Assembly: GCF_000295095.1 (NCBI RefSeq)
Contig: NZ_JH806632.1
Span: 446,450 to 510,449, forward strand
Length of the DNA stretch: 64,000 bases
Origin: Actinomyces timonensis DSM 23838
GTDB taxonomy: Bacteria > Actinomycetota > Actinomycetes > Actinomycetales > Actinomycetaceae
Direction: 5' to 3'
In this document: piece after piece, positions 42,288 to 51,708 of the stretch
How the letters are laid out: every line of letters begins with the position of its first letter
How positions within the stretch are numbered: position 1 is the first letter of the stretch
Notes under the pieces: generated by a model
Database searches by the model: none
What the model was told of the DNA's origin: nothing
What the model saw: only the letters and a program-made list of their open reading frames with translations
Position numbers and translations under genes: made by a program

Positions 42288-43573
42288 GAGAGAAACCCTT
42301 CGTAGTGTCGCTGCTGGAGCTGGGAGTTGATCTCCTTGACGGTCTGGAGGCCGACTCCCACCATGATGAGGATAGTCGTGCCGCCGAAGGGCAGCGACTG
42401 CGAGAGGCCCAGCCAGATGACCGCGATGGTCGGCAGCAGCGCGAGGAGCACGAGGTAGATCGCGCCGACGACGGTGACGCGGTTGATGACGTAGGACAGG
42501 TACTTCACGGTGGGCTCGCCCGCGCGGATGCCGGGGATGAAGCCGCCGTACTTCTTCATGTTGTCCGCGATCTCGTCGGCGTTGAAGGTGATCGCCGTGT
42601 AGAAGAAGGTGAAGAAGAGGATGAGGACGCCGTAGGCGACGAGGTAGATCGTGTCCGTCTGGCGCAGGTTCTGGCCGACCCAGGCCGCCCACGAGCTGTT
42701 CGGGGAGAACTGGGAGACGAGCTGGGGCATGGCCAGGATCGAGGAGGCGAAGATGACGGGGATGACGTTCGCCGTGTTGATCTTGATCGGGATGTAGGTG
42801 GTGGAGCCGCCGTACTGGCGCCGCCCGATCATCCTCTTGGCGTACTGGACGGGGATGCGCCGGGTGCCCTGCTCGACGAAGACGACGGCGATCGTGGCCA
42901 CGAGGATGACGGCGATGACCATGAAGAACTTCGAGGCGCCGCCGCTGCCGGTGAGGATCGAGCCGAGGTTCTGCGGGAAGCGGGCGACGATCGAGGTGAA
43001 GATGAGCAGCGACATGCCGTTGCCGATGCCGCGGTCCGTGATGAGCTCGCCCAGCCACATGATGAGGCCGGTGCCGGCGGTCATGGTGACGATCATGAGG
43101 GCGAGGTTGACCGGGCTGTCGTTCGGGATGACCGGGACGGTGCAGGTGGGGAAGAGCTGGCCGTTGGCCGCCGTGGCGACGATGGTGGCGGACTGGAGGA
43201 CGCCCAGGCCGATCGTCAGGTAGCGGGTGTACTCGGTGAGCTTGGCGGTGCCGGCCTGGCCCTCCTTGTGGAGCTCCTCGAATCGCGGGATGACCACGCG
43301 CAGGAGCTGGATGATGATGGAGGCCGTGATGTAGGGCATGATCCCCAGCGCGAAGACGCTCAGCTGGAGGAGCGCGCCGCCGGAGAAGATGTTGATGAGG
43401 CTCAGGAGGCTGGCGTCCTCGGCCTGGCCCACGCAGGTCTGGACGTTCTTGAGGCTCACGCCCGGCGTCGGCAGGACCGAGCCCAGGCGGAACAGGGCCA
43501 TGATGCCGAGGGTGAAGAGGAGCTTCCTCCTCAGGTCAGGCGTCTTGAATGCCTGGACGAAGGCGCTGAGCAC
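42284..43573 (-). CDS. secY: Protein translocase subunit SecY
   Basis: Ten-helix channel of the Sec translocon in the cytoplasmic membrane. Segments FRLGSVLPTPGVSLKNV, ITASIIIQLLRVVIPRFE, GIGNGMSLLIF, MIGRRQYGGSTTYIPIK and FNADEIADNMKKYGGFIPGIRAG are typical. The length is 429 residues. It is separated from rplO by 367 bases with a terminator and a repeat, so it is not read through from the spc operon in the usual way and needs its own promoter. Confidence 0.97.
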   Translation of the reverse strand: MLSAFVQAFKTPDLRRKLLFTLGIMALFRLGSVLPTPGVSLKNVQTCVGQAEDASLLSLINIFSGGALLQLSVFALGIMPYITASIIIQLLRVVIPRFEELHKEGQAGTAKLTEYTRYLTIGLGVLQSATIVATAANGQLFPTCTVPVIPNDSPVNLALMIVTMTAGTGLIMWLGELITDRGIGNGMSLLIFTSIVARFPQNLGSILTGSGGASKFFMVIAVILVATIAVVFVEQGTRRIPVQYAKRMIGRRQYGGSTTYIPIKINTANVIPVIFASSILAMPQLVSQFSPNSSWAAWVGQNLRQTDTIYLVAYGVLILFFTFFYTAITFNADEIADNMKKYGGFIPGIRAGEPTVKYLSYVINRVTVVGAIYLVLLALLPTIAVIWLGLSQSLPFGGTTILIMVGVGLQTVKEINSQLQQRHYEGFLS

Positions 43574-43754
43574 GCGGTCTCCTGTGGGCTCGGGGAATCG
43601 GCGTCGAATGGCCCGGACACGGGCGCGACGGCGGACGCGCAGGCGCGCGCCGGGCTCACACTACCCCGGAGCACGGGTCTCCTTCGAGGCCGTGACCCTT
43701 TCGGAAGGCAAGGCGTATATCACGCGCGCTCCTCCCCGCCTCCACCCCTCCGGC
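43574..43754. other. Non-coding gap upstream of secY
   Basis: No gene is seen. This part of the 367-base secY-rplO gap should hold the secY promoter; TAGTGT on the minus strand near 43662 is a possible -10 box but has no good -35 partner. The rest of the gap holds a tandem repeat (43755-43814) and the rplO terminator. Confidence 0.5.
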
Positions 43755-43814
43755 CGAGACCGGGCGAACAGCACCGCGAGACCGGGCGAGCAGCACGGCG
43801 AGGCCGGTTCGGGC
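43755..43814 (+). repeat. Dispersed repeat, two tandem units (R3)
   Basis: Two 22-bp units with core ACCGGGCGAACAGCACCG and ACCGGGCGAGCAGCACGG (43759-43780, 43781-43802) follow each other directly, then a divergent GCCGGTTCGGG. There is no inverted partner nearby. Confidence 0.85.
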
Positions 43815-43861
43815 GGCTCCGCGCGCCGTCGTCGCGAGACCTTCCCCGCCCGACAGCGCGG

Positions 43862-43909
43862 CGAGGCCCCGGTGGAGCGGACCTCACGTCCGCCCCCACC
43901 GGGGCCTCG
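43862..43909 (-). terminator. Strong hairpin terminator after rplO
   Basis: A perfect 14-bp outer stem (CGAGGCCCCGGTGG, 43862-43875, with 43896-43909) enclosing a second short stem begins about 30 bases past the rplO stop codon. It should end the spc operon before secY. Confidence 0.8.
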
Positions 43910-43940
43910 TCATGCTCGCTTGGAGCGATCAGCTCACTGA

Positions 43941-44456
43941 TCAGTCCTCGGAGAGCTCGATCGTGCCGCCAGCGGCCTCGATCTTCTCCTTGGCGGAGGC
44001 GGACCAGGCGTCCGCCTTGACCGTCAGCTTGACGGAGACGTCCCCGCCGCCGAGGACCTTGACCAGGTGCCCGTGGCGCACAGCGCCAGCGGCCACGAGG
44101 TCGGCCACGGTGACCGTCCCACCGGAGGGGAACAGCTCGGCGATGCGGCCGACGTTGACCGGCTGGAACTCCACGCGGTTCGGGTTGCGGAACCCGCGGA
44201 GCTTGGGCAGGCGCATGTGCAGAGGCATCTGACCGCCCTCGAAGCCGGGGCGCACCTGGTAGCGGGCCTTCGTGCCCTTGGTGCCGCGCCCGGACGTCTT
44301 GCCCTTGGAGCCCTCACCGCGACCCACGCGGGTCTTGGCCTTCTTGGCGCCCGGGGCGGGGCGGAGGTGGTGCAGCTTGACGACGCGCACCTTCTCCGTC
44401 TCGGACCCAGCGGCGTTCTCGGCGGCCTTCTCAGAGGCCTTCTTGGTGTCTGCCAT
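43941..44456 (-). CDS. rplO: Ribosomal protein L15
   Basis: Large-subunit protein. The family core is [37 protein letters not shown] and [20 protein letters not shown]. The ATG at 44456 ([11 protein letters not shown]) starts one base after the rpmD stop and gives 171 residues with a 25-residue N-terminal extension. It is the last gene of the spc operon here. Confidence 0.96.
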   Translation of the reverse strand: MADTKKASEKAAENAAGSETEKVRVVKLHHLRPAPGAKKAKTRVGRGEGSKGKTSGRGTKGTKARYQVRPGFEGGQMPLHMRLPKLRGFRNPNRVEFQPVNVGRIAELFPSGGTVTVADLVAAGAVRHGHLVKVLGGGDVSVKLTVKADAWSASAKEKIEAAGGTIELSED

Positions 44457-44457
44457 C

Positions 44458-44661
44458 TCAGACCTCCTCAACGGTCACGAGGTGGTGCACCGTCGCGATC
44501 ATGCCGCGAACGGTGGGGGTGTCCTCGCGAACAGTGGACTGGCGGATCTTGCGCAGGCCGAGGGACTTGAGGGTCTCGCGCTGGCGGTGGGTGCCACCGA
44601 TGCCGGAGCGGACCTGGGTCACCTTGAGCTGCTTCGTGCTCGCGGTCTTGGTGTCAGCCAT
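44458..44661 (-). CDS. rpmD: Ribosomal protein L30
   Basis: 67 residues; core [20 protein letters not shown] and [20 protein letters not shown]. Its ATG shares one base with the rpsE stop codon (TGATG), and rplO follows after one base, so all three are translationally coupled. Confidence 0.95.
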   Translation of the reverse strand: MADTKTASTKQLKVTQVRSGIGGTHRQRETLKSLGLRKIRQSTVREDTPTVRGMIATVHHLVTVEEV

Positions 44662-45365
44662 CACGCCTCCACTCCTTCAGCGGCCTTCTCGGCCTCCTTC
44701 TTCTCCGCCTCAGCGCGCTTCTCGGCCTCGCCCTCGGCGCGGGCCCGCAGCATGGACTGCGGGGCGACGTCCTCCAGGGGCAGGCCACGGCGGGCGGCAA
44801 CCGTCTCGGGCTGCTCGAGCCTCTTGAGCGCGTCGACCGTCGCGTGGACGATGTTGATCGCGTTCGAGGAGCCGAGCGACTTCGACAGGATGTCGTGGAT
44901 ACCGGCGCAGTCCAGCACGGCGCGCACCGGGCCGCCGGCGATAACACCGGTACCGGGGGACGCCGGGCGCAGGAGGACGACTCCGGCGGAGTCCTCGCCC
45001 TGGACCAGGTGGGGGATGGTGCGCCGGATCATCGGGACGCGGAAGAAGTTCTTCTTCGCGAACTCCACGGCCTTGGCGATCGCGGCGGGCACCTCCTTCG
45101 CCTTGCCGTAGCCGACGCCGACCGTGCCCTCGCCGTCACCGACGACGACCAGCGCCGTGAAGGTGAAGCGGCGGCCGCCCTTGACGACCTTGGACACGCG
45201 GTTGATGGTGACGACGCGCTCGATGTACTTGTCGTCGTTGCCGCGGCCGGAGTTGCGGTCGCGGCGGTCGTTGCGGTCACGACGGCCGCGGCTCTCGCCC
45301 CGGTTCTCGTCGTTGCGGGCCGAGCCGTCGGACGACGCGGACCTGTCTCGCTGCGGTGCAGCCAT
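44661..45365 (-). CDS. rpsE: Ribosomal protein S5
   Basis: Small-subunit fidelity protein. The double-stranded RNA-binding fold ([20 protein letters not shown]) and the C-terminal domain ([40 protein letters not shown]) are intact. An arginine/aspartate-rich N-terminal extension of about 45 residues and a lysine/glutamate/alanine C-terminal tail make it 234 residues, longer than the usual 165-200. Confidence 0.96.
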   Translation of the reverse strand: MAAPQRDRSASSDGSARNDENRGESRGRRDRNDRRDRNSGRGNDDKYIERVVTINRVSKVVKGGRRFTFTALVVVGDGEGTVGVGYGKAKEVPAAIAKAVEFAKKNFFRVPMIRRTIPHLVQGEDSAGVVLLRPASPGTGVIAGGPVRAVLDCAGIHDILSKSLGSSNAINIVHATVDALKRLEQPETVAARRGLPLEDVAPQSMLRARAEGEAEKRAEAEKKEAEKAAEGVEA

Positions 45366-45399
45366 CAGATTCTCCTTTGCTTTCTCGTCGTCTCAGTGC

Positions 45400-45774
45400 T
45401 CAGAGCACCAGGCCGCCCTCGCGGGCGCCGTCAGCGACGGCCGCGACACGGCCGTGGTACTTGTTTCCACCGCGGTCGAAGACGACCGCCTCGATGCCCA
45501 GGGCCTTGGCGCGCTCGGCCACGAGCTCGCCGACCTTGTGGGCGGCGCCGACCTTGTGGCCCTCGACGCCCTTGCAGGCCTCCTCGAGGGTCGAGGCGGA
45601 GCACAGCGTGTGGCCGATGGTGTCGTCGACGACCTGGGCGACCATGTGGCGGTTGGAGCGGGTGACGACCAGGCGCGGGCGCTCGGGCGTGCCATTGACG
45701 TGCTTGCGCACGCGCTGGTGGCGGATCTTGCGGGCAATAGCCTTGGACTTGCCCCTCTTGATCGAGTAAGCCAT
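45400..45774 (-). CDS. rplR: Ribosomal protein L18
   Basis: 5S rRNA-binding protein; [20 protein letters not shown] and [20 protein letters not shown] are typical. The ATG at 45774 ([11 protein letters not shown]) gives 124 residues; a GTG at 45780 overlapping the rplF stop (GTGA) is an alternative start that would add two residues. Confidence 0.96.
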   Translation of the reverse strand: MAYSIKRGKSKAIARKIRHQRVRKHVNGTPERPRLVVTRSNRHMVAQVVDDTIGHTLCSASTLEEACKGVEGHKVGAAHKVGELVAERAKALGIEAVVFDRGGNKYHGRVAAVADGAREGGLVL

Positions 45775-45776
45775 GG

Positions 45777-46316
45777 TCACTTACCAGCCTTTCCGACCTT
45801 GCGGCGCACGTTCTCGCCGGCGTAGCGCACGCCCTTGCCCTTGTAGGGCTCCGGCGGGCGGATCTTGCGGATGTTCGCGGCGACCTCGCCGACCTGCTCC
45901 TTGGAGATGCCGGAGACGGCGATCTTCAGGTTGCCGTCCACCGTGAAGGTGATGCCCTCGGGGGGCTCGACGACGACGGTGTGAGAGAAGCCGAGGAAGA
46001 GCTCGATGGCCGAGCCCTTGGCGGCGACGCGGTAACCGGTTCCGACGATCTCGAGGTTCTTGACATAGCCCTCGGTGACGCCGATGACCATGTTGTTGAT
46101 GAGCGTGCGGGCCAGGCCGTGGAGCGAGCGCGAGCGGCGCTCGTCGTCGGGACGGGTCACGAGGATCGTGCCGTCATCCTGCTTGGCCACGCTCAGGGGC
46201 TCCGAGATGACGCGGCTCAGGGTGCCCTTGGGGCCCTTGACCGTCACCTCGTTGCCATTGATGGTGACGTCCACTCCGGCGGGAACCGGAACGGGGAGTC
46301 GTCCAATACGAGACAT
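45777..46316 (-). CDS. rplF: Ribosomal protein L6
   Basis: 179 residues with both L6 repeats: [33 protein letters not shown], then the C-terminal [20 protein letters not shown]. It follows rpsH after 22 bases. Confidence 0.97.
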   Translation of the reverse strand: MSRIGRLPVPVPAGVDVTINGNEVTVKGPKGTLSRVISEPLSVAKQDDGTILVTRPDDERRSRSLHGLARTLINNMVIGVTEGYVKNLEIVGTGYRVAAKGSAIELFLGFSHTVVVEPPEGITFTVDGNLKIAVSGISKEQVGEVAANIRKIRPPEPYKGKGVRYAGENVRRKVGKAGK

Positions 46317-46338
46317 GGTGTTCCTCCGTTCCTTTCTC

Positions 46339-46737
46339 TCACCAGACGTAGGCGAGGACTTCCCCGCCGACGCCCTTGTTCTCAGCCTGGCGGTCGGTCA
46401 GGAGGCCGGAGGAGGTGGACAGGATGGCCACCCCCAGGCCGCCGAGGACCTTGGGCAGGTTCGTGGACTTCGCGTAGACGCGCAGGCCGGGCTTGGAGAT
46501 CCGCTTGAGGCCCTGGATGGCGCGCTGGCGGTTGGCTCCGTACTTGAGGCTCAGCGTGAGCGTCTTGCCGACCTCGGCATCCGTGACCTCGTAGTCGGCG
46601 ATGTAGCCCTCGGTCTTCAGCATCGCGGCGATGTTGACCTTGAGCTTGCTCGACGGCATCGAGACGGTGTCGTGGTAGGCGCTGTTTGCATTGCGCAGAC
46701 GGGTCAGCATGTCTGCGATCGGGTCTGTCATAGTCAT
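46339..46737 (-). CDS. rpsH: Ribosomal protein S8
   Basis: 132 residues; [20 protein letters not shown] and [20 protein letters not shown] are typical. A second in-frame ATG two codons in (MTDPIADM) is equally possible as start. It follows rpsN after 58 bases. Confidence 0.97.
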   Translation of the reverse strand: MTMTDPIADMLTRLRNANSAYHDTVSMPSSKLKVNIAAMLKTEGYIADYEVTDAEVGKTLTLSLKYGANRQRAIQGLKRISKPGLRVYAKSTNLPKVLGGLGVAILSTSSGLLTDRQAENKGVGGEVLAYVW

Positions 46738-46795
46738 GAGTGGGCCTTGGCCCTTCCTCGTCGTGGTTTCCTCAGCGGACCTGCGACGTAAGTTC

Positions 46796-46981
46796 TTACC
46801 AGCTGGACTTGCTCACGCCGGGGAGCTCGCCACCAAGGGCCATCTCCCGCAGGCAGATACGGCACAGGCCGAACTTGCGGTACACGGAGTGCGGGCGGCC
46901 GCAGCGCTGGCAGCGCGTGTAGGCACGAACACCGAACTTCGGCTTCCGGTTCGCCTTCTGGATGAGAGCGGTCTTCGCCAT
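46796..46981 (-). CDS. rpsN: Ribosomal protein S14, zinc-binding type
   Basis: 61 residues with the zinc ribbon CQRCGRPH and CRICLRE, i.e. the C+ form (type Z) that does not need the longer zinc-free paralogue. The ATG at 46981 is one base past the rplE stop. Confidence 0.96.
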   Translation of the reverse strand: MAKTALIQKANRKPKFGVRAYTRCQRCGRPHSVYRKFGLCRICLREMALGGELPGVSKSSW

Positions 46982-46982
46982 G

Positions 46983-47540
46983 TCACTTCTCCTTGAAGGG
47001 GAAGCCGAGCCGCGCGAGCAGCGAGCGGGCCTCCTCATCGGTCTTGGCCGTGGTCACGATGGTGATGTCCATGCCACGGACGCGGTCGATCGAGTCCTGG
47101 TCGATCTCGTGGAACACAGCCTGCTCCGTGAGACCGAAGGTGTAGTTGCCATTGCCGTCGAACTGCTTGGGGCTCATTCCGCGGAAGTCGCGGATTCGCG
47201 GCAGCGAGATCGAGATGAGGCGGTCGAGGAACTCCCACATGCGGTCGCCGCGCAGCGTGGCGTGCGCGCCGATCGGCTGGCCCTCGCGCAGCTTGAACTG
47301 CGCGATGGACTTGCGGGCCTTCGTGATCTGGGGCTTCTGGCCGGTGATGGCCGCCAGGTCGCGGACGGCGCCCTCGATCATCTTGGAATCGTGGGCGGCC
47401 TCGCCCACACCCATGTTGACGACGATCTTCGAGATGCGGCCGATCTCCATCACGTTGGAGTGCTTGAACTCATCGCGGAGGGCGGGGAGCACCTCCTCGG
47501 CGTACTTGGTCTTGAGACGGGGGGTGATCTTGTCGCTCAT
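46983..47540 (-). CDS. rplE: Ribosomal protein L5
   Basis: 5S rRNA-binding protein of 185 residues; [40 protein letters not shown] and FPEIDQD-type [20 protein letters not shown]. Its ATG shares one base with the rplX stop codon. Confidence 0.97.
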   Translation of the reverse strand: MSDKITPRLKTKYAEEVLPALRDEFKHSNVMEIGRISKIVVNMGVGEAAHDSKMIEGAVRDLAAITGQKPQITKARKSIAQFKLREGQPIGAHATLRGDRMWEFLDRLISISLPRIRDFRGMSPKQFDGNGNYTFGLTEQAVFHEIDQDSIDRVRGMDITIVTTAKTDEEARSLLARLGFPFKEK

Positions 47541-47884
47541 CAGAGGTCCTTCCCGCTCGCCTTGGCGTAGCGCACGCGAACGGTGCGCTTGCGGCCGTTG
47601 GGCCGGACGCCCTCCTCGACGCGGAAGCCGACGCGAGTGCGCTTCTTGGTCTGGGGGTCCACGGGCATCACGTTCGAGATGTGGATCGGGGCCTCGACGG
47701 TCTCGATGCCGCCGGTGCGGGCGCCCTGGGCGGACTGCCCGACCTTGACATGCTTGGTGACGCGCTGGACGCCCTCGACGACGACGCGGTCGGTGGCCTT
47801 GATGACCTCCAGGACACGGCCGGTCTTGCCCTTGTCCTTGCCCGCGATGACGATGACCTGGTCGCCCTTCTTGATGCGTGCCAT
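47540..47884 (-). CDS. rplX: Ribosomal protein L24
   Basis: 114 residues with the KOW motif [20 protein letters not shown] and the following [20 protein letters not shown]. It begins two bases after the rplN stop. Confidence 0.97.
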   Translation of the reverse strand: MARIKKGDQVIVIAGKDKGKTGRVLEVIKATDRVVVEGVQRVTKHVKVGQSAQGARTGGIETVEAPIHISNVMPVDPQTKKRTRVGFRVEEGVRPNGRKRTVRVRYAKASGKDL

Positions 47885-47886
47885 TT

Positions 47887-48258
47887 TCAGATCACCTCCA
47901 TGGCGAGCGAGACGATGCGCATGAACTTCTTCTCGCGAAGCTCACGGCCGACGGGGCCGAAGATGCGCGTGCCGCGCGGCTCCCCATCAGTGTTCTTGAG
48001 GATGACGGCCGCGTTCTCATCGAAGCGGATGTACGAGCCGTCCGGACGACGGCGCTCCTTGCGGGTACGGACGACGACGGCCTTGACGACGTCGCCCTTC
48101 TTGACGTTGCCGCCGGGGACAGCGTCCTTGACGGTGGCGACGATCGTGTCGCCGATGCCCGCATAGCGCCGGCCCGAGCCGCCGAGCACACGGATGCACA
48201 GGATCTCCTTGGCACCGGTGTTGTCGGCGACCTTCAGTCGCGACTCCTGCTGGATCAT
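47887..48258 (-). CDS. rplN: Ribosomal protein L14
   Basis: 123 residues beginning [20 protein letters not shown]. The ATG at 48258 with GAAGGAGA upstream is the conserved start. It is the first gene of the spc operon here. Because rpsQ, normally directly upstream, is 1.7 kb away beyond a terminator, rplN must have its own promoter in the 48.3-48.6 kb gap; I see no clear -35/-10 pair there. Confidence 0.97.
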   Translation of the reverse strand: MIQQESRLKVADNTGAKEILCIRVLGGSGRRYAGIGDTIVATVKDAVPGGNVKKGDVVKAVVVRTRKERRRPDGSYIRFDENAAVILKNTDGEPRGTRIFGPVGRELREKKFMRIVSLAMEVI

Positions 48259-48585
48259 AGGGTGTTCTCCTTCGTCGAGCCGGTTCTCGGGTCCCCCCGA
48301 GCCTTGCCGAACGTTCTTGGTGTTCTTGCGCGCTGCTCCCCCGGCCCGGAGGCAGGAGGAGTCCACGAAGCGTGGGTCCCATCAGACACAGGCGCAGGAG
48401 CGCGGGGTCTCTGATGGGCGCGCCGAGGGCGCACGCAACTGTCACAGCCTAGTGCAGCGCCGAAGGCCCCCGATACCAGAGGCCCCCTCCCACCCCTGTG
48501 CCTTTCCTCACCAGCCTCCCGCCGCTCTCCCCCAACCCGCCCCCGCCTGTCCCCCGCCTGTCCCCCGCGCCATTCATCGCCCGTC
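48259..48585. other. Non-coding gap upstream of rplN
   Basis: No gene is seen. It should hold the spc-operon promoter and a leader of unknown length. TAGGCT on the minus strand near 48453 is a possible -10 box without a convincing -35. A C-rich, CCCGCCTGT-type tandem stretch lies at about 48535-48570. Confidence 0.5.
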
Positions 48586-48640
48586 CTTATATCCGAGACC
48601 GGGCGAACAGCACGGCGAAACCGGGCGGTTTTCCACAGAT
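48586..48640 (+). repeat. Dispersed repeat, left half-element (R4)
   Basis: Same sequence as the left arm plus interior of the complete copies (core at 48598-48618, then the interior with TTTTCCACA at 48629-48637), but the right arm does not follow. The first 34 bases (48594-48627) are an exact inverted repeat of 49831-49864, on the far side of the nuclease-like gene. Confidence 0.85.
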
Positions 48641-49864
48641 TCTCCAGCCCTGTTCCATCGCGCTGCTCCGGCAGTGACCCTTGATACATGTACGACCCCC
48701 ATGACACCCCAGCTGCTCCCCATCCCACGCACCGCGCATCAACTGCCGCTCATTCCCATCACGACGTCGCCTCCGGCGCCGTCAAACCGCTTCGCCGAGG
48801 AAGCGTCCTGGTTGTCCACCCCGATGAGCCCTTCTGGGAAACCGCCTCACGCGCCCGGGCGAAGATCCTGTCAATATTCGAGGCAGAGCGCTTGGAGGGC
48901 ACCGTCTGCCTGGAATCCGCCGCCAGACTTCATGGCGCGCGGGTCATGGCGCAGAGCCAGTCCGTGGACATCATCACCTCTTGGAAACCGAACGGCCTCA
49001 AACGGAGGCCCTGTCCTCGTCGCCCAGCCCGCGTCCCGTCCCGCGACGCCTCCCCCGCCGAGCGCCGCCGCCTCCTCGAGGCCAGGCCGATCGTGCGTCA
49101 CCACATGCCACTGGCCGCGGGCGACGTCGTCGACCATGACGGGCTGCGCGTCACCAGTCCGGAGCGGACGATTCTCGACTGCGCGCGCTTCCTTCAGCCC
49201 GACCGCGCCCTCGCCGTCGTCGATTCCCTCTTCGCCGTCGTCGTGGGCGCGGGCGATCACCCGTGGGACCACCGGCGCCGGATCGAGGCGGCCTGCGCGG
49301 AGCTGCGCCGCCGACTCCTCGCGCGACTGGAGGAATGGGCTGGTCAGCGCGGCTACCGGCGCGCTCAGGCGGTTCTCCTCGCAGCGACGGCCATGAGCCA
49401 GTCCGTCTGGGAGTCCGAGGCCCGGCGGCTCTGCCTAGCCTCTGGGATCACTCCCCCGCAGGTGCAGGTACCCGTGCGCGGGGCCGACGGCGGCGTGTAC
49501 TTCGCGGATCTCGGCTGGCTGCTCGTCCGCCTTCTCCTGGAGGTCGACGGCGAGGTCAAGCTCGCGGTGGATCCCGACGGCGAGATGCGGCGTCGGATCG
49601 CCCGGGAGGAGGCGATCCGCGAGGCCGGCTTCGATGTTCTTCGCCTAACGCCCGAGGATCTGAGAGACTCTCGCGCGGCGGTGCGCCGAATCTGGGACGC
49701 GCTGCCGCCGTCGGCACGGGACGCCAGTCCGATCACAGCACTGCTGACGACTCACGAGCGCGACTCCGGAGGGTTACGGCCGTCGGCGTGAGCCCGCAGC
49801 ACCCTCCGCTGCGAATCTCGCCGTGCTGTTCGCCCGGTTTCGCCGTGCTGTTCGCCCGGTCTCG
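48594..49864. mobile_element. Candidate cassette: nuclease-like gene between 34-bp inverted repeats
   Basis: Perfect 34-bp inverted repeats made of the dispersed-repeat units bound 1.27 kb carrying one gene on the plus strand, against the minus-strand ribosomal operons. The outer flanks are also alike (CGTCCTT a few bases outside both ends). No transposase is present and no target duplication is clear, so mobility is an inference. Confidence 0.35.
48688..49791 (+). CDS. DUF559/AbiEi-like protein with putative PD-(D/E)xK nuclease domain
   Basis: 367 residues lying between the S10 and spc operons, in opposite orientation. The middle (about 70-185) resembles the AbiEi-type antitoxin fold seen in actinobacterial DUF559 proteins (LESAARLHGARVM, MPLAAGDVVDHDGLRVTSPE, RTILDCARFL). 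The C-terminal part (about 240-335) matches DUF559, a Vsr-like endonuclease fold: ESEARRLCLASG, YFADLGWLLVRLLLEVDGEVK (E285, D287, K291) and EAIREAGFDVLRLTPEDL. The first 45 residues are low-complexity. The start at 48688 has no good ribosome-binding site. The biological role of this family is unknown; a defence or toxin-antitoxin role is inference. It is framed by inverted repeats R4 and R5. Confidence 0.68.
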   Translation: MYDPHDTPAAPHPTHRASTAAHSHHDVASGAVKPLRRGSVLVVHPDEPFWETASRARAKILSIFEAERLEGTVCLESAARLHGARVMAQSQSVDIITSWKPNGLKRRPCPRRPARVPSRDASPAERRRLLEARPIVRHHMPLAAGDVVDHDGLRVTSPERTILDCARFLQPDRALAVVDSLFAVVVGAGDHPWDHRRRIEAACAELRRRLLARLEEWAGQRGYRRAQAVLLAATAMSQSVWESEARRLCLASGITPPQVQVPVRGADGGVYFADLGWLLVRLLLEVDGEVKLAVDPDGEMRRRIAREEAIREAGFDVLRLTPEDLRDSRAAVRRIWDALPPSARDASPITALLTTHERDSGGLRPSA

Positions 49865-49872
49865 GTGAGAAA
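49811..49872 (-). repeat. Dispersed repeat, right half with two tandem units (R5)
   Basis: Two units in minus orientation (49818-49838 and 49840-49860) followed by CTCG. It is the inverted partner of R4, with the intervening gene between them. Confidence 0.85.
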
Positions 49873-49879
49873 GGACGAC

Positions 49880-49920
49880 GACGCCGCGGCAGCCGGCATA
49901 AGCGGGGCTACCGCGGCGTC
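49880..49920. terminator. Hairpin terminator after rpsQ
   Basis: A 15-bp stem with one mismatch (GACGCCGCGGCAGCC at 49880-49894 with 49906-49920, 11-base loop) lies about 24 bases past the rpsQ stop. It ends the S10 operon and could also serve the convergent nuclease-like gene. Confidence 0.75.
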
Positions 49921-49943
49921 GCGATGCTGTGATCAGCGGGAGG

Positions 49944-50231
49944 TCACTTGGCCTTCTCGATGATCTCCACGAGGCGCCAGTGCTTGGTGGCGCTCAGGGG
50001 ACGGGTCTCCATGATCGAGACGAGGTCGCCGACGGCGGCCGTGTTGTTCTCGTCATGGGCCTTGACCTTCTTGGACCGACGGATGACCTTGCCGTAGAGG
50101 GAGTGCTTGTAGCGCTCCTCGACGAGGACGACGATCGTCTTGTCCATCTTGTCGGAGACGACGTAGCCGCGGCGGACCTTGCGCTGGTTGCGCTCGGGGG
50201 CGGCCTCAGTACTGGTGGTCTGCTCGCTCAC
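49944..50231 (-). CDS. rpsQ: Ribosomal protein S17
   Basis: 95 residues; [20 protein letters not shown] and [20 protein letters not shown]. The start is a GTG overlapping the rpmC stop by four bases (GTGA). It is the last gene of the S10 operon. Confidence 0.97.
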   Translation of the reverse strand: MSEQTTSTEAAPERNQRKVRRGYVVSDKMDKTIVVLVEERYKHSLYGKVIRRSKKVKAHDENNTAAVGDLVSIMETRPLSATKHWRLVEIIEKAK

Positions 50232-50473
50232 TTGGACTCCTGGCTGCTCGGAGCGGTACGGATGCCGAGCTCACGCTCGCGCACGATGGTGTAGATGCGG
50301 GCGATGTCGCGGCGCACGGCCTTGAGTCGGCCGTGGTCCTCGAGCTGGCCGGTCGCCGAGGCGAACCGGAGGTTGAACAGCTCGGCCTTCGCCTTGGTGA
50401 GCTCCTCGGCGAGGCGCTCGTTGTCCATGCCGTCGAGGTCGGCGGGGGTCAGGCCCTGGGATCCGATTGCCAT
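50228..50473 (-). CDS. rpmC: Ribosomal protein L29
   Basis: 81 residues; [20 protein letters not shown] and [20 protein letters not shown] are the L29 helices. Its ATG shares one base with the rplP stop codon, and it overlaps rpsQ by four bases. Confidence 0.96.
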   Translation of the reverse strand: MAIGSQGLTPADLDGMDNERLAEELTKAKAELFNLRFASATGQLEDHGRLKAVRRDIARIYTIVRERELGIRTAPSSQESK

Positions 50474-50892
50474 CAGACGTCACCACCCTCACGAGTCACG
50501 AAACGGGTCTTCATCGGGAGCTTGTGCATCGCGCGGCGCATGGCCTCACGGGCGAGCTCCTCGGGGACGCCCCCGAGCTCGAACATGATGCGGCCGGGCT
50601 TGACGTTGGCGATCCACCACTCCGGGGCGCCCTTACCGGAACCCATGCGGGTCTCGGCGGGCTTCTTGGTCAGCGGACGGTCCGGGAAGATGTTGATCCA
50701 CACCTTGCCGCCACGCTTGATGTGACGGGTCATGGCGATACGGGCCGCCTCGATCTGGCGGTTGGTGATGTAGGCGGGCTCGAGGGCCTGGATGCCGAAA
50801 TCACCGAAGGCGAGCTGATTGCCGCCCTTGGACATGCCCGAGCGGTGCGGGCGGTGCTGCTTGCGGAACTTGGTCCGGCGGGGGATGAGCAC
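50473..50892 (-). CDS. rplP: Ribosomal protein L16
   Basis: 139 residues beginning [20 protein letters not shown], with [20 protein letters not shown] and [20 protein letters not shown]. It starts three bases after the rpsC stop. Confidence 0.97.
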   Translation of the reverse strand: MLIPRRTKFRKQHRPHRSGMSKGGNQLAFGDFGIQALEPAYITNRQIEAARIAMTRHIKRGGKVWINIFPDRPLTKKPAETRMGSGKGAPEWWIANVKPGRIMFELGGVPEELAREAMRRAMHKLPMKTRFVTREGGDV

Positions 50893-50895
50893 GGC

Positions 50896-51708
50896 TCAGG
50901 CCTCCGTTCCCTGCGTGGCGGCAGCGTTCTCGGTGGCCGGCGCCTGCTCGACCTGCTGCTCGCCGCCCTGACGCGCGCCGCGCTCGCCGCGTCGCGCACC
51001 ACGGCGGTCGCCGGAGCGACCCCCACGGCCGCGCGGGGCGGACTCGGCCTGCTGGCGGGCGAACTCACGCTCGGTGAGGTCGCCCTTGTAGATCCACACC
51101 TTGACGCCGAGACGGCCGAAGGTGGTCTTGGCCTCGTAGAAGCCGTAGTCGATGTTCGCGCGCAGGGTGTGCAGCGGCACGCGGCCCTCGCGGTAGAACT
51201 CGGAACGGCTCATCTCGGCGCCGCCGAGGCGGCCGGAGCACTGAACACGGATGCCCTTGGCGCCGGCGCGGATGGCGGACTGCATGCCCTTGCGCATCGC
51301 GCGGCGGAAGGACACGCGGGAGGCGAGCTGCTCGGCGATGCCCTGTGCCACGAGCTGGGCGTCCAGGTCGGGGCTCTTGACCTCGAGGATGTTGAGCTGG
51401 ACCTGCTTGCCGGTCAGCTTCTCCAGAGAGCCGCGCAGGCGCTCGGCCTCGGCGCCGCGGCGCCCGATGACGATGCCCGGGCGGGCGGTGTGCAGGTCGA
51501 CGCGGACGCGGTCGCGCGTGCGCTCGATGTCGACCTTGGAGATGCCGGCCCGCTCCATGCCATCGGCCATGAGGCGGCGGATCTTGACGTCCTCCTCAAC
51601 GAAGTCGCGGTAGCGCTGACCGGGCTTCGTGGAGTCCGCGAACCAGCGCGAGCGGTGGTCCGTGGTGATGCCCAGGCGGAACCCGGTCGGGTTGACCTTC
51701 TGCCCCAT
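50896..51708 (-). CDS. rpsC: Ribosomal protein S3
   Basis: 270 residues; [20 protein letters not shown], the KH domain around [20 protein letters not shown], and [20 protein letters not shown]. The C-terminal 55 residues are an arginine/glycine/glutamine-rich tail, common in actinobacteria. Its ATG overlaps the rplV stop by one base (TAATG). Confidence 0.97.
   Translation of the reverse strand: MGQKVNPTGFRLGITTDHRSRWFADSTKPGQRYRDFVEEDVKIRRLMADGMERAGISKVDIERTRDRVRVDLHTARPGIVIGRRGAEAERLRGSLEKLTGKQVQLNILEVKSPDLDAQLVAQGIAEQLASRVSFRRAMRKGMQSAIRAGAKGIRVQCSGRLGGAEMSRSEFYREGRVPLHTLRANIDYGFYEAKTTFGRLGVKVWIYKGDLTEREFARQQAESAPRGRGGRSGDRRGARRGERGARQGGEQQVEQAPATENAAATQGTEA

Noticed and set aside
43755-43814. 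Tandem repeats considered as a CRISPR array
   Set aside because: Units follow each other without spacers, never more than two, and no cas genes are in the window.
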